A stretch of 64,000 nt of DNA from Streptomyces klenkii (GTDB taxonomy: Bacteria; Actinomycetota; Actinomycetes; Streptomycetales; Streptomycetaceae), in NCBI RefSeq assembly GCF_003626645.1, contig NZ_RBAM01000004.1, positions 310,001 to 374,000 on the forward strand, written 5' to 3'. A program made the position numbers and the translations under genes. Below are positions 17,311-25,802 of this stretch, piece after piece (the stretch's first letter is position 1; every line of letters begins with the position of its first letter). Under the pieces are notes generated by a model. The model was not told where the DNA came from, did no database searches, and saw only the letters and a program-made list of their open reading frames with translations.

Positions 17311-18354
17311 CTATCGGGCCTCGGGCTCGATGACCAGCGCGTCCATCGTGCGGGCCTGCACCTCGCGCTCCACCGCGGCGGCGACGAAGGCGGCGACGTT
17401 CTCCTGCCCGACCAGCGCTTCCACGGCCCGGAAGGTCCGGTCGGGAAGCCGGACGGTTCCGGGGAGGGGGAGGGAGCCGGAGGAAGCGGCCGGCGGACCG
17501 GTCTCCTCCGCGGCCGGGGCTACGGCGCCGGAGACCTCGGCGTCCTCGGCAGCCTCGGAGGTCTCGGCCTCCAGGTGCCGGCGGAGGTGGCGCGTGGCCA
17601 TCGCACGCATGGCGCGGGCGAGTTCGACGTCGATGGTCTGCTGGGCCAGCGGCCGCAGCCGGCGCACCAGCGAGGCGGCCTCGGCGGCCTCCTCCTCGGT
17701 GGGCGGGTGATCGAGGTACTGCCGGAAGACGTATTCGGTGGTGAAGTCCAGGAACCGGCCCGCTATGTGCTCGACCCTCGTGCGCAGTTCGCGCAGGTGG
17801 CCGGTGATGGCGAGCAGCGGCACCCCGGCGGCGTGGAGCTCCACGGCGACGGTCAGTTCCTGCGGGCTCGGCACGAGGAACTCCTCGGGCGCGTCCGGCA
17901 CGCGCACGAGGACGCCGAGTTTCACCGCATCCTCGACGGCGTCGTCGTCCTGGGCGCCGCCGAAGCGCTCGCCGAGCTCCGCCCGGGTGATCCGGCCCGC
18001 CTCCTCGTCCGACCACGGCCCGGCCACCTCGGCGACCAGCCCGAGGACCCCGCCCAGGCCGCGGCCGGTGTCCCAGGCGTCCAGGAGCTCCTTGATGCTC
18101 GCCAGGGTGTAGCCGCGGTCGAGGAGCCCGGCGATCTGGTGCAGGCGCTCCAGATGGGTGTCCCGGTAGACGTTGGCGCGCCCGCGCCGCTCCGGCTTGG
18201 GGAGCAGCCCCCGGTCCTGGTAGGCGCGGATCGTGCGGACCGTGGCGCCGCTGTGGTGGGCGAGGGCCTCGATGCGGTATTCGCGGTCGCGGCCGGGCCG
18301 GCCGGTCTCGCCGTGCCGGCCGGGGAGACCGGGACGACCGGGCTGCTCGGACAA
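17311..18354 (-). CDS. MerR-family transcriptional regulator
   Basis: 347 residues. The N-terminal winged helix (about 20-95) reads YRIEALAHHSGATVRTIRAYQDRGLLP, followed by YRDTHLERLHQIAGLLDRGYTLASIKELL. The long C-terminal part (ligand or dimer region) is acidic and lacks Cys pairs, so a metal sensor is unlikely. The start is TTG 18354, preceded by AAGGAG eight bases away; the stop TAA of the upstream gene lies inside that ribosome binding site (TAAGGAG), so translation is probably coupled. As the last gene of a four-gene operon it most likely regulates that operon. Confidence 0.9.
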   Translation of the reverse strand: MSEQPGRPGLPGRHGETGRPGRDREYRIEALAHHSGATVRTIRAYQDRGLLPKPERRGRANVYRDTHLERLHQIAGLLDRGYTLASIKELLDAWDTGRGLGGVLGLVAEVAGPWSDEEAGRITRAELGERFGGAQDDDAVEDAVKLGVLVRVPDAPEEFLVPSPQELTVAVELHAAGVPLLAITGHLRELRTRVEHIAGRFLDFTTEYVFRQYLDHPPTEEEAAEAASLVRRLRPLAQQTIDVELARAMRAMATRHLRRHLEAETSEAAEDAEVSGAVAPAAEETGPPAASSGSLPLPGTVRLPDRTFRAVEALVGQENVAAFVAAAVEREVQARTMDALVIEPEAR

Positions 18355-18366
18355 GAGTGTCGCTCC

Positions 18367-19281
18367 TTACGAAAGGGCCGCGCGGCCTATCGCGCCCGCC
18401 GCGGTCCGTGCCGCGGGTGAGGTCGCCAGATAGTCGACGGCTCTGCGCAGCGACCCCTCCTTCGAGGGATGGTACGACCGCCGGAGGTAGCGCGGGACGG
18501 CCGAGCCCAGCTCGCGCCAGCTCGGCAGCAGGCCCATGGCCACGGCCCGGTTGTGCTCGCGTAGCGAGTAGCGCATCCGCTTCGCGAGCCGCGGGTCGTT
18601 GCGGATCAGGAAGCGCGTCCCCCGGTTCCAGAGGTGGAAGAGCACGGGCGCCGTCACGGCCATGCCGAGGACACGGCGGGCATAGCGGCCGGGGTCCTCG
18701 CCGCCGCAGTGCTCGTACATGTCGAAGGCGACGGAGCGGTGCTCGACCTCCTCGGCGCCGTGCCAGCGCAGCAGGTCCAGCATCACCGGGTCCGGGGCGG
18801 CCCGGTCCAGGCCCTCCGCCTCCAGCACCCAGTTGCCCAGGACGGCCGTGAACTGCTCGATGGCGGCGATCAGCGAGAGGCGGAAGCGCAGCCACTCCCG
18901 CGCCGTCACCGGCATGCCGAACGGCGGCTTCTCGCCCAGCAGGACGTCGAAGAGGTAGTCGACGTGGCGGGTGTACGGGGTGGTGTCCAGGTCCTGCGCG
19001 GCGAGGTGGCCGAGCACGTACGCGTGCTGGACGCTGTGCGTGGCCTCCTGGCCCATGAACCCCTTGACGTCCTTGAGCAGCACGGGGTCCTGCACCAGCG
19101 GCAGGGCCTCCTTGAACACCTTGACGAACCACCGCTCCCCGGCCGGCAGCAGCAGGTGCAGGACGTTGATGACGTGGGTGGCGGTGGGCTCTTCCGGTAT
19201 CCAGTGCAGGGGTGTCGCGTCCCAGTCGAAGGAGACGCGGCGGGGGGCTATCGCGTAAGCGCCCCGGTGTCCGTCGGTCAT
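18367..19281 (-). CDS. Metal-dependent hydrolase-like protein (PF10118 type)
   Basis: 304 residues. The protein resembles the 'predicted metal-dependent hydrolase' family related to ferritin-like/di-iron folds: MGQEATHSVQHAYV and WHGAEEVEHRSVAFDMYE give E..H and E..EH motifs suited to bind two metal ions. Function is not known in the family. No signal peptide; one moderately hydrophobic stretch near residue 215. GGAGGAG lies eight bases before ATG 19281. It lies 23 bases after the EphD-like fusion gene and 12 bases before the MerR gene, so it belongs to the same transcript. The context suggests modification of a lipid or other hydrophobic compound. Confidence 0.82.
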   Translation of the reverse strand: MTDGHRGAYAIAPRRVSFDWDATPLHWIPEEPTATHVINVLHLLLPAGERWFVKVFKEALPLVQDPVLLKDVKGFMGQEATHSVQHAYVLGHLAAQDLDTTPYTRHVDYLFDVLLGEKPPFGMPVTAREWLRFRLSLIAAIEQFTAVLGNWVLEAEGLDRAAPDPVMLDLLRWHGAEEVEHRSVAFDMYEHCGGEDPGRYARRVLGMAVTAPVLFHLWNRGTRFLIRNDPRLAKRMRYSLREHNRAVAMGLLPSWRELGSAVPRYLRRSYHPSKEGSLRRAVDYLATSPAARTAAGAIGRAALS

Positions 19282-19304
19282 TTCTGCTTCTCCTCCGCCG
19301 TCCG

Positions 19305-21089
19305 CTAGAGCGGCGGCTCGATCCTGGCGAGGGCGCGCTGCGCCCACGGTGTGAAGCGGGACATGAAGCGGAGGCCGTGGGCCTCGGGGGTGACGGGCAC
19401 GACCGCCTGGTTGCGCACCACGGCCCGCAGGACCGCCTCGGCGACCTTCTCCGGCGGGTAGTTCCGCCGGCCGTAGGCCCGGCTCGCCTTGGTGCGCCGC
19501 CGCCGCTGCTCCTCCTCGGAGACCCCGGCGAAGTGCGTGGCCCCGGTGATGGGGGTGTTGACGATGCCGGGGCAGATCGCGGAGACGCCGATCCCCCGCC
19601 CGGCCAGCTCCGCGCGCAGGCACTCGCTGAGCATCAGCACCGCCGCCTTGGACGTGCTGTAGGCGGGGAGGCCCCTGGAGGGCTGGAAGGCGGCGGCGGA
19701 GGCGGTGTTGACGATGTGGCCGCCCTGGCCGCGCTCCGCCATCTGCTTGCCGAAGAGGCGGCAGCCGTGGATCACGCCCCACAGATTGACGTCGAGGGTC
19801 TTGCGCCAGTCCTCCGCGGTGGTGTCCATGAAGGACCCGGCGACGCCGATGCCGGCGTTGTTGACCAGCACGTCCACCACGCCGTACTCGGCGGCGACCT
19901 TGGCGGCCAGCTTCTCCATCGCCTGCTCGTCCGAGACGTCCGTGCACTCGCCCCAGGCCTCGGGAGCGCCGATCAGCCGGGCCATGTCGGCTGTACGGGC
20001 CGCGCCCTCGGGGTCGCGGTCCACGGCGACGACCCGGGCGCCCGCCTCCGCGAAGGCGAACGCCGTGGCCCGGCCGATGCCGCTGGCCGCGCCCGTCACC
20101 AGCACCAGCCGGCCGGCGAACCAGCGCGCGTACGGGTTGGCGGGCGCCGTCTCGCGCGGCCTCGCCCCCTCCTGATGGGAGGCCGCGAACTCGGCGATCC
20201 ACGCGGCGACTTGATCGGGCCGGGTGCGCGGCACCCAGTGCTTGGCGGCGAGGTTGCGCCGCACCAGGCCGGGGGCCCACTGCTCCACGTCGTCGTACAG
20301 CCGCTCGGAGAGAAAGGCGTCGCCGGTCGGCGTGATGAGCTGGACGGGCACGTGTGCGTACGCGTCGGTGCGCGGCCGGCGCAGCCGGGCGAGGACGTTG
20401 TCGCGGTAGAGCCAGGCGCCGTGCGCGGCGTCGTCCGGCAGCGACGCCGTCGGATAGCCGGAGACCGGAAGCTTCTCCGCCCGCGCGAGCATCTTGGGCC
20501 ATTGCTTGCCCAGCGGGCCGCGCCAGGCCGCCTCCGGCAGCCCGGGGGTGTGCAGCAGGTACACGTACCAGGACCGGGCGCTCTGGCCCAGCAGCTGGGC
20601 CATCCGCCGCGGGGTGGGGCGGGCGGCCCGCTTGCGGAGCCACAGCGCGAGATGGTCGAGGGACGGGCCGGAGATCGACGTGAAGGAGGCGATGCGCCCC
20701 TCGGTGCGCGCGACGGTGGCGAACTCCCACGCCTGCACCGACCCCCAGTCGTGACCGACCAGGTGCACCGGAGCGTCCGGGCTCACCGCATCGGCGACGG
20801 CCAGGAAGTCGTCGGTGAGTTTCTCCAGGGTGAAGCCTCCCCGCAGCGGCTTGGGCGCCGTGGACCGGCCGCAGCCGCGCACGTCGTACAGCACCACGTG
20901 GAAGCGGTCGCTCAGCCGCTCCGCGACCTCCGACCAGACCTCCTTGCTGTCCGGGTAGCCGTGCACCAGCACCACGGTGGGCAGGGCGGCGTCACCCAGC
21001 TCGGCCACGCACAACTCGATCCCGCCCGTACGGATCCGGCGCTCGCGCGCGCCCTCCGGACCGGCGCCGTTCCCGGCGTGCTCGCTCAT
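19305..21089 (-). CDS. EphD-like alpha/beta hydrolase - short-chain dehydrogenase fusion
   Basis: 594 residues in two enzymes. The N-terminal half (about 1-290) is an alpha/beta hydrolase with HGYPDS oxyanion motif, GHDWGSVQ with an Asp nucleophile (epoxide hydrolase/dehalogenase type) and a late His in AKHWVP. The C-terminal half (about 305-594) is an SDR with TGAASGIGRA, NNAG, and YSTSK (Tyr/Lys) catalytic motif. This architecture and length match mycobacterial EphD, reported in mycolic acid metabolism; Streptomyces makes no mycolates, so the substrate must differ. The ATG overlaps the stop of the M24 gene by four bases (ATGA). Both half active sites look intact. Confidence 0.9.
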   Translation of the reverse strand: MSEHAGNGAGPEGARERRIRTGGIELCVAELGDAALPTVVLVHGYPDSKEVWSEVAERLSDRFHVVLYDVRGCGRSTAPKPLRGGFTLEKLTDDFLAVADAVSPDAPVHLVGHDWGSVQAWEFATVARTEGRIASFTSISGPSLDHLALWLRKRAARPTPRRMAQLLGQSARSWYVYLLHTPGLPEAAWRGPLGKQWPKMLARAEKLPVSGYPTASLPDDAAHGAWLYRDNVLARLRRPRTDAYAHVPVQLITPTGDAFLSERLYDDVEQWAPGLVRRNLAAKHWVPRTRPDQVAAWIAEFAASHQEGARPRETAPANPYARWFAGRLVLVTGAASGIGRATAFAFAEAGARVVAVDRDPEGAARTADMARLIGAPEAWGECTDVSDEQAMEKLAAKVAAEYGVVDVLVNNAGIGVAGSFMDTTAEDWRKTLDVNLWGVIHGCRLFGKQMAERGQGGHIVNTASAAAFQPSRGLPAYSTSKAAVLMLSECLRAELAGRGIGVSAICPGIVNTPITGATHFAGVSEEEQRRRRTKASRAYGRRNYPPEKVAEAVLRAVVRNQAVVPVTPEAHGLRFMSRFTPWAQRALARIEPPL

Positions 21090-21955
21090 GCAGCCCTCTC
21101 CTCCTGCCTGCGCCGCACGTGCGGCAGATCGTCGTCCAGCCAGAACGCGCTCTCCTCGGGGTCCCGGGAGTCGGTGACCACGAGGAGCTCCTCGAACTTC
21201 GCGCCCGTGCCCCGGAAGCCGAGGTGGGGCTCGACCGCCCACAGGCCCGGCCGGGGCGGGTGGTCGGAGAACCGGTACGGGCTCCACAGCGGCGACCAGC
21301 CCTCGCGGTGCCCGCGGACGGCGTCGGACGCGAGCCCCTTGAGCGCCTGGGTGCCGAACCCGAAGACGTTCGGTGACCAGCGGCGCTCGCGGATCCGGCC
21401 CACCTTGTGCGCGATCACGCCGAACGGATAGGCGCGGTGCCGGTTCGCGTAGCCCTGGCGGACCATGAGCCGGTCCACGTCCTCGTAGATCTCGCGCAGG
21501 GAGCGGCGCTCGCGGACCTCGCGCAGCACCAGCTCCCGGTGCTCGCCGAGATCGGCGAGCAGGCGGTCGTGCAGCGGGTTCGGGCCGAGGCAGCCGGAGT
21601 AGCCGATGTCGGCCGTGAAGCCGCGGTGGACCGGCGCCATGTCGAGGATGAAGGGCATCCCCGGCTCCAGCCGCCGGCCGGTGGGGAAGAACTGCGAGGG
21701 CACCCGGAAGCCCGCGAAGGCCGTGCGGTCCCCGAACCAGGCGAACGGCAGGTGGAACCAGTCCCGCACGCCGCGGTCGCGCAGCCACTCCCGCTGCATC
21801 CGGGCCGCCTCGCGCTCGGTGACGCCGGGTCTGAGCTGGGCGGCGACGGCCTCCGCGCAGTCGTACGCCAGGCGCTGGACCTCCCTGAAGCCCCGCAACT
21901 CGCTGTCCGGTCCCCGGGGCGTCGATCCCCGCGGCACTGCTGAGGTCATGGCCAT
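21086..21955 (-). CDS. M24-family metallopeptidase-like enzyme
   Basis: 289 residues of the 'pita-bread' fold shared by methionine aminopeptidase, prolidase and creatinase. All five metal ligands can be placed: Asp in FILDMAP, Asp in FTADIG, His in VIAHKVG, Glu in WAVEPHLG and Glu in KFEELL. Only the catalytic domain is present. It lies first in an operon with an EphD-like fusion and may act as an amidase or dipeptidase on a small molecule rather than on protein. Start ATG 21955 (or 21949, two codons on) has GGACGGA upstream. The longer frame back to 22036 would run through the promoter inverted repeat. Confidence 0.85.
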   Translation of the reverse strand: MAMTSAVPRGSTPRGPDSELRGFREVQRLAYDCAEAVAAQLRPGVTEREAARMQREWLRDRGVRDWFHLPFAWFGDRTAFAGFRVPSQFFPTGRRLEPGMPFILDMAPVHRGFTADIGYSGCLGPNPLHDRLLADLGEHRELVLREVRERRSLREIYEDVDRLMVRQGYANRHRAYPFGVIAHKVGRIRERRWSPNVFGFGTQALKGLASDAVRGHREGWSPLWSPYRFSDHPPRPGLWAVEPHLGFRGTGAKFEELLVVTDSRDPEESAFWLDDDLPHVRRRQEERAA

Positions 21956-21995
21956 TCGTCCGTCCCGTGAGCCGGCTCCGGTACGCGTCCGTAAC

Positions 21996-22017
21996 TTGAC
22001 ACTGATGAATGTGACAA
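21996..22017. promoter_or_regulatory. Inverted repeat upstream of the M24-EphD-MDH-MerR operon
   Basis: TTGACAC (21996-22002) and GTGACAA (22011-22017) form an inverted repeat with one mismatch and an 8-base spacer, about 40 bases upstream of the M24 start. It is a candidate operator for the MerR protein encoded at the operon end. Confidence 0.5.
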
Positions 22018-22134
22018 TGCCCGGCGGCTGCGTCAAGGGTCGTGCACCGCCTGTGGAAAACCTTCTTCTCCTTGCGCACCCATTCCCGGCCGCCCCGCCC
22101 GTCTCCTTCCTGCGGGCCGGTTCCCCTACGGGAA

Positions 22135-22178
22135 CGTCAGACCTGAGGAGTACACGGAATCAGTCATCCGGTCTGACG
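22135..22178 (+). promoter_or_regulatory. Nine-base perfect inverted repeat upstream of the ABC operon
   Basis: CGTCAGACC (22135-22143) and GGTCTGACG (22170-22178) are perfect inverted copies 26 bases apart, 40 bases before the first ABC gene. It may be a pair of operator half-sites or a leader hairpin. No regulator gene is adjacent. Confidence 0.5.
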
Positions 22179-22217
22179 CCCGCTGTGGCACGCACCACTA
22201 CCGTCGAAGGTGTGACT

Positions 22218-23186
22218 GTGATCGCTACCGAAAGCCTCAGCAAGCGGTTCCCCCGGGTGACCGCTCTTGACCGGCTGTCCGTCGACATCACGCCGGGCGT
22301 GACCGGCCTGGTGGGCGCCAATGGAGCCGGCAAGTCCACGCTGATCAAGATTCTTCTCGGGCTGTCCCCCGCCACCGAGGGCCGCGCCACCGTGCTCGGC
22401 CTCGACGTGGCGACCGAGGGCGCCGCCATCCGCGAGCGCGTCGGCTACATGCCCGAGCACGACTGCCTGCCGCCCGACGTGTCGGCCACCGAGTTCGTCG
22501 TCCACATGGCGCGGATGTCCGGCCTGCCCGTCACCGCCGCCCGCGAGCGCACCGCCGACACGCTGCGGCACGTCGGCCTCTACGAAGAGCGCTACCGCCC
22601 CATGGGCGGCTACTCCACGGGCATGAAGCAGCGGGTCAAGCTCGCCCAGGCCCTCGTCCACGACCCCCGGCTGGTCCTGCTGGACGAGCCCACCAACGGC
22701 CTCGACCCCGTCGGCCGCGACGAGATGCTCGGCCTGATCCGCCGCATCCACACCGACTTCGGCATCTCGGTGCTGGTCACGTCACACCTGCTCGGCGAGC
22801 TGGAGCGCACCTGCGACCACGTCGTCGTCATCGACGGCGGCAAGCTGCTGCGCTCCTCCTCCACCAGCGACTTCACGCAGGCCACGGCCTCCCTCGCGGT
22901 CGAGGTCACCGACTCCGACGACCACCCGGACGGTGCCGCGGCCCTCGCCACCGCGCTCACCGCGGCCGGCCTCACCGTCCAGCCCGCCGGCCGGACCGCC
23001 GAGTTCGCGGCGGCGGGCTCGGGCCACGTCCTCCTCGTCGACGTCACCGGCGACGACACCTACGACACCGTGCGCGACGCGGTCGCCGGCCTCGGCCTCG
23101 GCCTCGTCCGCATGGAGCAGCGCCGCCACCGCATCGCGGAGGTCTTCCAGAGCGCACACGAAAGGGGCAGCGCCCATGCCGCCTGA
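22218..23186 (+). CDS. ABC transporter ATP-binding protein 1
   Basis: 322 residues. ATPase domain with Walker A GANGAGKST, signature YSTGMKQRVKLAQ and Walker B LVLLDEPTNGLDP, followed by a C-terminal extension (about 225-322) as in the CcmA/NatA-type subfamily. It energises one of the two membrane proteins of this operon. GTG 22218 has CGAAGG seven bases upstream; the long open frame before it (back to 21606) is antisense to the M24 gene. The 3' end overlaps the permease gene by 11 bases. Substrate unknown; this subfamily is often used for drug or peptide export. Confidence 0.9.
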   Translation: MIATESLSKRFPRVTALDRLSVDITPGVTGLVGANGAGKSTLIKILLGLSPATEGRATVLGLDVATEGAAIRERVGYMPEHDCLPPDVSATEFVVHMARMSGLPVTAARERTADTLRHVGLYEERYRPMGGYSTGMKQRVKLAQALVHDPRLVLLDEPTNGLDPVGRDEMLGLIRRIHTDFGISVLVTSHLLGELERTCDHVVVIDGGKLLRSSSTSDFTQATASLAVEVTDSDDHPDGAAALATALTAAGLTVQPAGRTAEFAAAGSGHVLLVDVTGDDTYDTVRDAVAGLGLGLVRMEQRRHRIAEVFQSAHERGSAHAA

Positions 23187-24075
23187 GACCACCTCCGCGC
23201 CCGCGCAGGACGTCATCCACAACATCGGCTACCGCAACTACTCCGGCGCCCGCCTCGGCCGCTCCTACGCCCGCCGCTCGCTCTTCTCGCAGAGCCTGCG
23301 CGGCGCGTACGGCCTCGGCCGGTCGGCGAAGTCCAAGGTGCTGCCGATGATCCTGTTCGGCGTGATGTGCCTGCCCGCCGCCATCATGGTGGCCGTCACG
23401 GTCGCCACCAAGCTCAACAAGCTGCCGGTGGAGTACACGCGTTACGCGATCATCATGCAGGTCGTCATCGGCCTCTTCCTCGCGGCACAGGCCCCGCAGT
23501 CCGTCTCGCGCGACCTGCGCTTCAGGACCGTGCCCCTGTACTTCTCGCGCCCCATCGAGCGCGTCGACTACGTGACGGCGAAGTTCGCCGCCATGGTCTC
23601 CGCCCTGTTCCTCCTCACCGCAACGCCCCTGCTGATCCTGTACGTCGGCGCCCTGCTCGCGAAGCTCGACTTCGCGGACCAGACGAAGGGGTTCGCACAA
23701 GGACTGGTCTCCGTGGCACTGCTGTCCCTGCTCTTCGCCGGCATCGGCCTGGTGGTCGCCGCGCTCACCCCGCGCCGCGGTTTCGGCGTCGCCGCCGTCA
23801 TCGGCGTGCTGACCATCTCCTACGGCGTCGTGACCACCATCCAGAGCATCGCCTTCCAGCGCGACAGCTTCGACGCGATCGGCTGGATGGGCCTCTTCTC
23901 GCCCATCACCCTCATCGACGGCGTCCAGACGGCGTTCCTCTCCGCGAGCACCGCGTTCCCCGAAGGCCACGGCCCCAGCACCGCGGCGGGATACGTCTAC
24001 CTGCTCGTGCTCCTCGCCCTGATCGCCGGCTCCTACGGGCTGCTGATGCGCCGCTACCGAAAGGTCGGGCTGTGA
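23176..24075 (+). CDS. ABC transporter permease 1
   Basis: 299 residues with six hydrophobic helices (about 55-75, 90-110, 140-165, 175-200, 205-235, 270-295) and a polar N-terminal 45 residues. It resembles ABC-2-type permeases paired with NatA-like ATPases. It overlaps both neighbours: ATG 23176 lies inside the ATPase 1 gene, and its stop TGA overlaps the GTG of ATPase 2 (GTGA), so the operon is tightly coupled. Confidence 0.88.
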   Translation: MPPETTSAPAQDVIHNIGYRNYSGARLGRSYARRSLFSQSLRGAYGLGRSAKSKVLPMILFGVMCLPAAIMVAVTVATKLNKLPVEYTRYAIIMQVVIGLFLAAQAPQSVSRDLRFRTVPLYFSRPIERVDYVTAKFAAMVSALFLLTATPLLILYVGALLAKLDFADQTKGFAQGLVSVALLSLLFAGIGLVVAALTPRRGFGVAAVIGVLTISYGVVTTIQSIAFQRDSFDAIGWMGLFSPITLIDGVQTAFLSASTAFPEGHGPSTAAGYVYLLVLLALIAGSYGLLMRRYRKVGL

Positions 24076-24983
24076 CCTCAATCCGCATCGACAACGTCTC
24101 CCGCTGGTTCGGCAACGTCGTCGCCGTGAACGACGTCTCCATGACCGTCGGACCGGGCGTCACCGGCCTCCTCGGCCCCAACGGCGCGGGCAAGTCCACC
24201 CTCATCAACATGATGGGCGGCTTCCTCGCCCCCTCGACCGGCACCGTCACCCTCGACGGCGCCGCCATCTGGCGCAACGAGCAGATCTACCGCCACATCG
24301 GCATCGTCCCCGAGCGGGAGGCGATGTACGACTTCCTCACCGGACTGGAGTTCGTCCGCGCCAACGCCGAACTGCACGGCCTGGGCGCGGCCGAGGCGCA
24401 GCGGGCGCTCGCCACCGTCGAGATGGAGTACGCCCAGGACCGCGCGATCAGCACGTACAGCAAGGGCATGCGGCAGCGCGTGAAGATGGCCTCCGCGCTC
24501 GTCCACGAGCCCTCCGTGCTCCTCCTCGACGAGCCCTTCAACGGCATGGATCCGCGCCAGCGCATGCAGCTGATGGACCTGCTCCGCAGGATGGGCGCCG
24601 AGGGCCGCACCGTGCTCTTCTCCTCGCACATCCTGGAGGAGGTCGAGCAGCTCGCCACCCACATCGAGGTCGTCGTCGCCGGCCGGCACGCCGCCTCCGG
24701 CGACTTCCGCAAGATCCGCCGGCTGATGACGGACCGCCCGCACCGCTACCTGGTCCGCTCCAGCGACGACCGCGCCCTGGCCGCCGCCCTGATCGCCGAC
24801 CCGTCGACGGCGGGCATCGAAGTGGACGTCCAGGAAGGCGCCCTGCGCGTCCAGGCCGTCGACTTCGGCCGCTTCACCGCACTGCTGCCCCGGGTCGCCC
24901 GGGAGCACGGCATCCGGCTCTTCACGGTCTCGCCCTCGGACGAGTCCCTGGAATCGGTCTTCTCCTACCTCGTCGCGGCCTGA
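24072..24983 (+). CDS. ABC transporter ATP-binding protein 2
   Basis: 303 residues with Walker A GPNGAGKST, signature YSKGMRQRVKMA and Walker B VLLLDEPFNGMDP, plus a C-terminal tail of about 90 residues. It is related to ATPase 1 but only moderately similar. GTG 24072 overlaps the previous stop by four bases. It should work with permease 2 (start 24999) or with both permeases as a heteromeric exporter. Confidence 0.9.
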   Translation: MTSIRIDNVSRWFGNVVAVNDVSMTVGPGVTGLLGPNGAGKSTLINMMGGFLAPSTGTVTLDGAAIWRNEQIYRHIGIVPEREAMYDFLTGLEFVRANAELHGLGAAEAQRALATVEMEYAQDRAISTYSKGMRQRVKMASALVHEPSVLLLDEPFNGMDPRQRMQLMDLLRRMGAEGRTVLFSSHILEEVEQLATHIEVVVAGRHAASGDFRKIRRLMTDRPHRYLVRSSDDRALAAALIADPSTAGIEVDVQEGALRVQAVDFGRFTALLPRVAREHGIRLFTVSPSDESLESVFSYLVAA

Positions 24984-24998
24984 AAGGAGCCCAGCGCC

Positions 24999-25718
24999 AT
25001 GTACAACGCCACCGTCGCACGGCTCACCTACCGGGGCCTCCTGGGCCGCCGCCGTGCCTTCATCCTCTTCGGGCTGCCCGCCCTGCTGCTCACCGTCTCG
25101 GCCGTCGTCCGCGTGCTCGTCGGCGCGGACGACGGCACCGCGAGCAGCGTCCTGGGCGGTCTCGCACTGGCCACCATGGTCCCGCTGATCGGCGTCGTCG
25201 CCGGCACGGGTGCGATCGGCCCGGAGATCGATGACGGCTCGGTCGTCTACCTGCTCTCCAAGCCGGTCAAACGGCCCACGATCATCTTCACCAAGCTGAT
25301 CGTGGCGATCGGCGTCACCGTCGTCTTCTCGGCCGTTCCCACGCTCATCGCGGGCTTCATCCTCAACGGCAACAGCCAGCAGATCGCGGTGGCCTACGCC
25401 GCCGCGGCGGCCGCCGCCTCCGTCGCGTACAGCGCGGTGTTCCTGCTGCTGGGCACGGTCACCCGGCACGCCGTCGTGGCCGGCCTGGTCTACGCCCTGG
25501 TGTGGGAGTCGCTCTTCGGCAGCCTCGTCCCCGGCGCGCGCACCCTGAGCGTTCAGCAGTGGGCGCTCGCCCTCGCCCAGCGCATCGGCGCGGACGGCGC
25601 CATCTCGTCGGACGTGGGTCTGCCGCTGGCCCTCGTCCTGCTGGCCGGTGTGACGGCGGGCGCGACGTGGTTCGCGGGCCGGAAGCTGCGCTCCCTCACG
25701 CTCGCAGGGGAAGAGTGA
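24999..25718 (+). CDS. ABC transporter permease 2
   Basis: 239 residues with six hydrophobic segments and the ABC-2 permease pattern (MYNATVARLTYRGLLGRRR... at the N-terminus, then GPEIDDGSVVYLLSKPV between helices 2 and 3). It completes an ATPase-permease-ATPase-permease operon. AAAGGAG precedes the ATG. Immediately after the stop a 14-base tandem array begins. Confidence 0.88.
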   Translation: MYNATVARLTYRGLLGRRRAFILFGLPALLLTVSAVVRVLVGADDGTASSVLGGLALATMVPLIGVVAGTGAIGPEIDDGSVVYLLSKPVKRPTIIFTKLIVAIGVTVVFSAVPTLIAGFILNGNSQQIAVAYAAAAAAASVAYSAVFLLLGTVTRHAVVAGLVYALVWESLFGSLVPGARTLSVQQWALALAQRIGADGAISSDVGLPLALVLLAGVTAGATWFAGRKLRSLTLAGEE

Positions 25719-25802
25719 GCCTCATCCCGTAGGACTCATTCGTGAGGCTCACTCCGTAGGGCTCACTCTGCGGGATTCACTCCGTGGGCCTCATCCCCGA
25801 AT
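25719..25802. repeat. Six 14-base tandem repeats between two convergent genes
   Basis: Six units of exactly 14 bases (starts 25719, 25733, 25747, 25761, 25775, 25789), consensus near GCTCACTCCGTGGG. Every unit contains TCA, that is TGA on the minus strand. The TCA of the last unit (25791-25793) is the stop codon of the convergent phosphotransferase gene, so its stop context is repeated five more times downstream. Confidence 0.85.
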
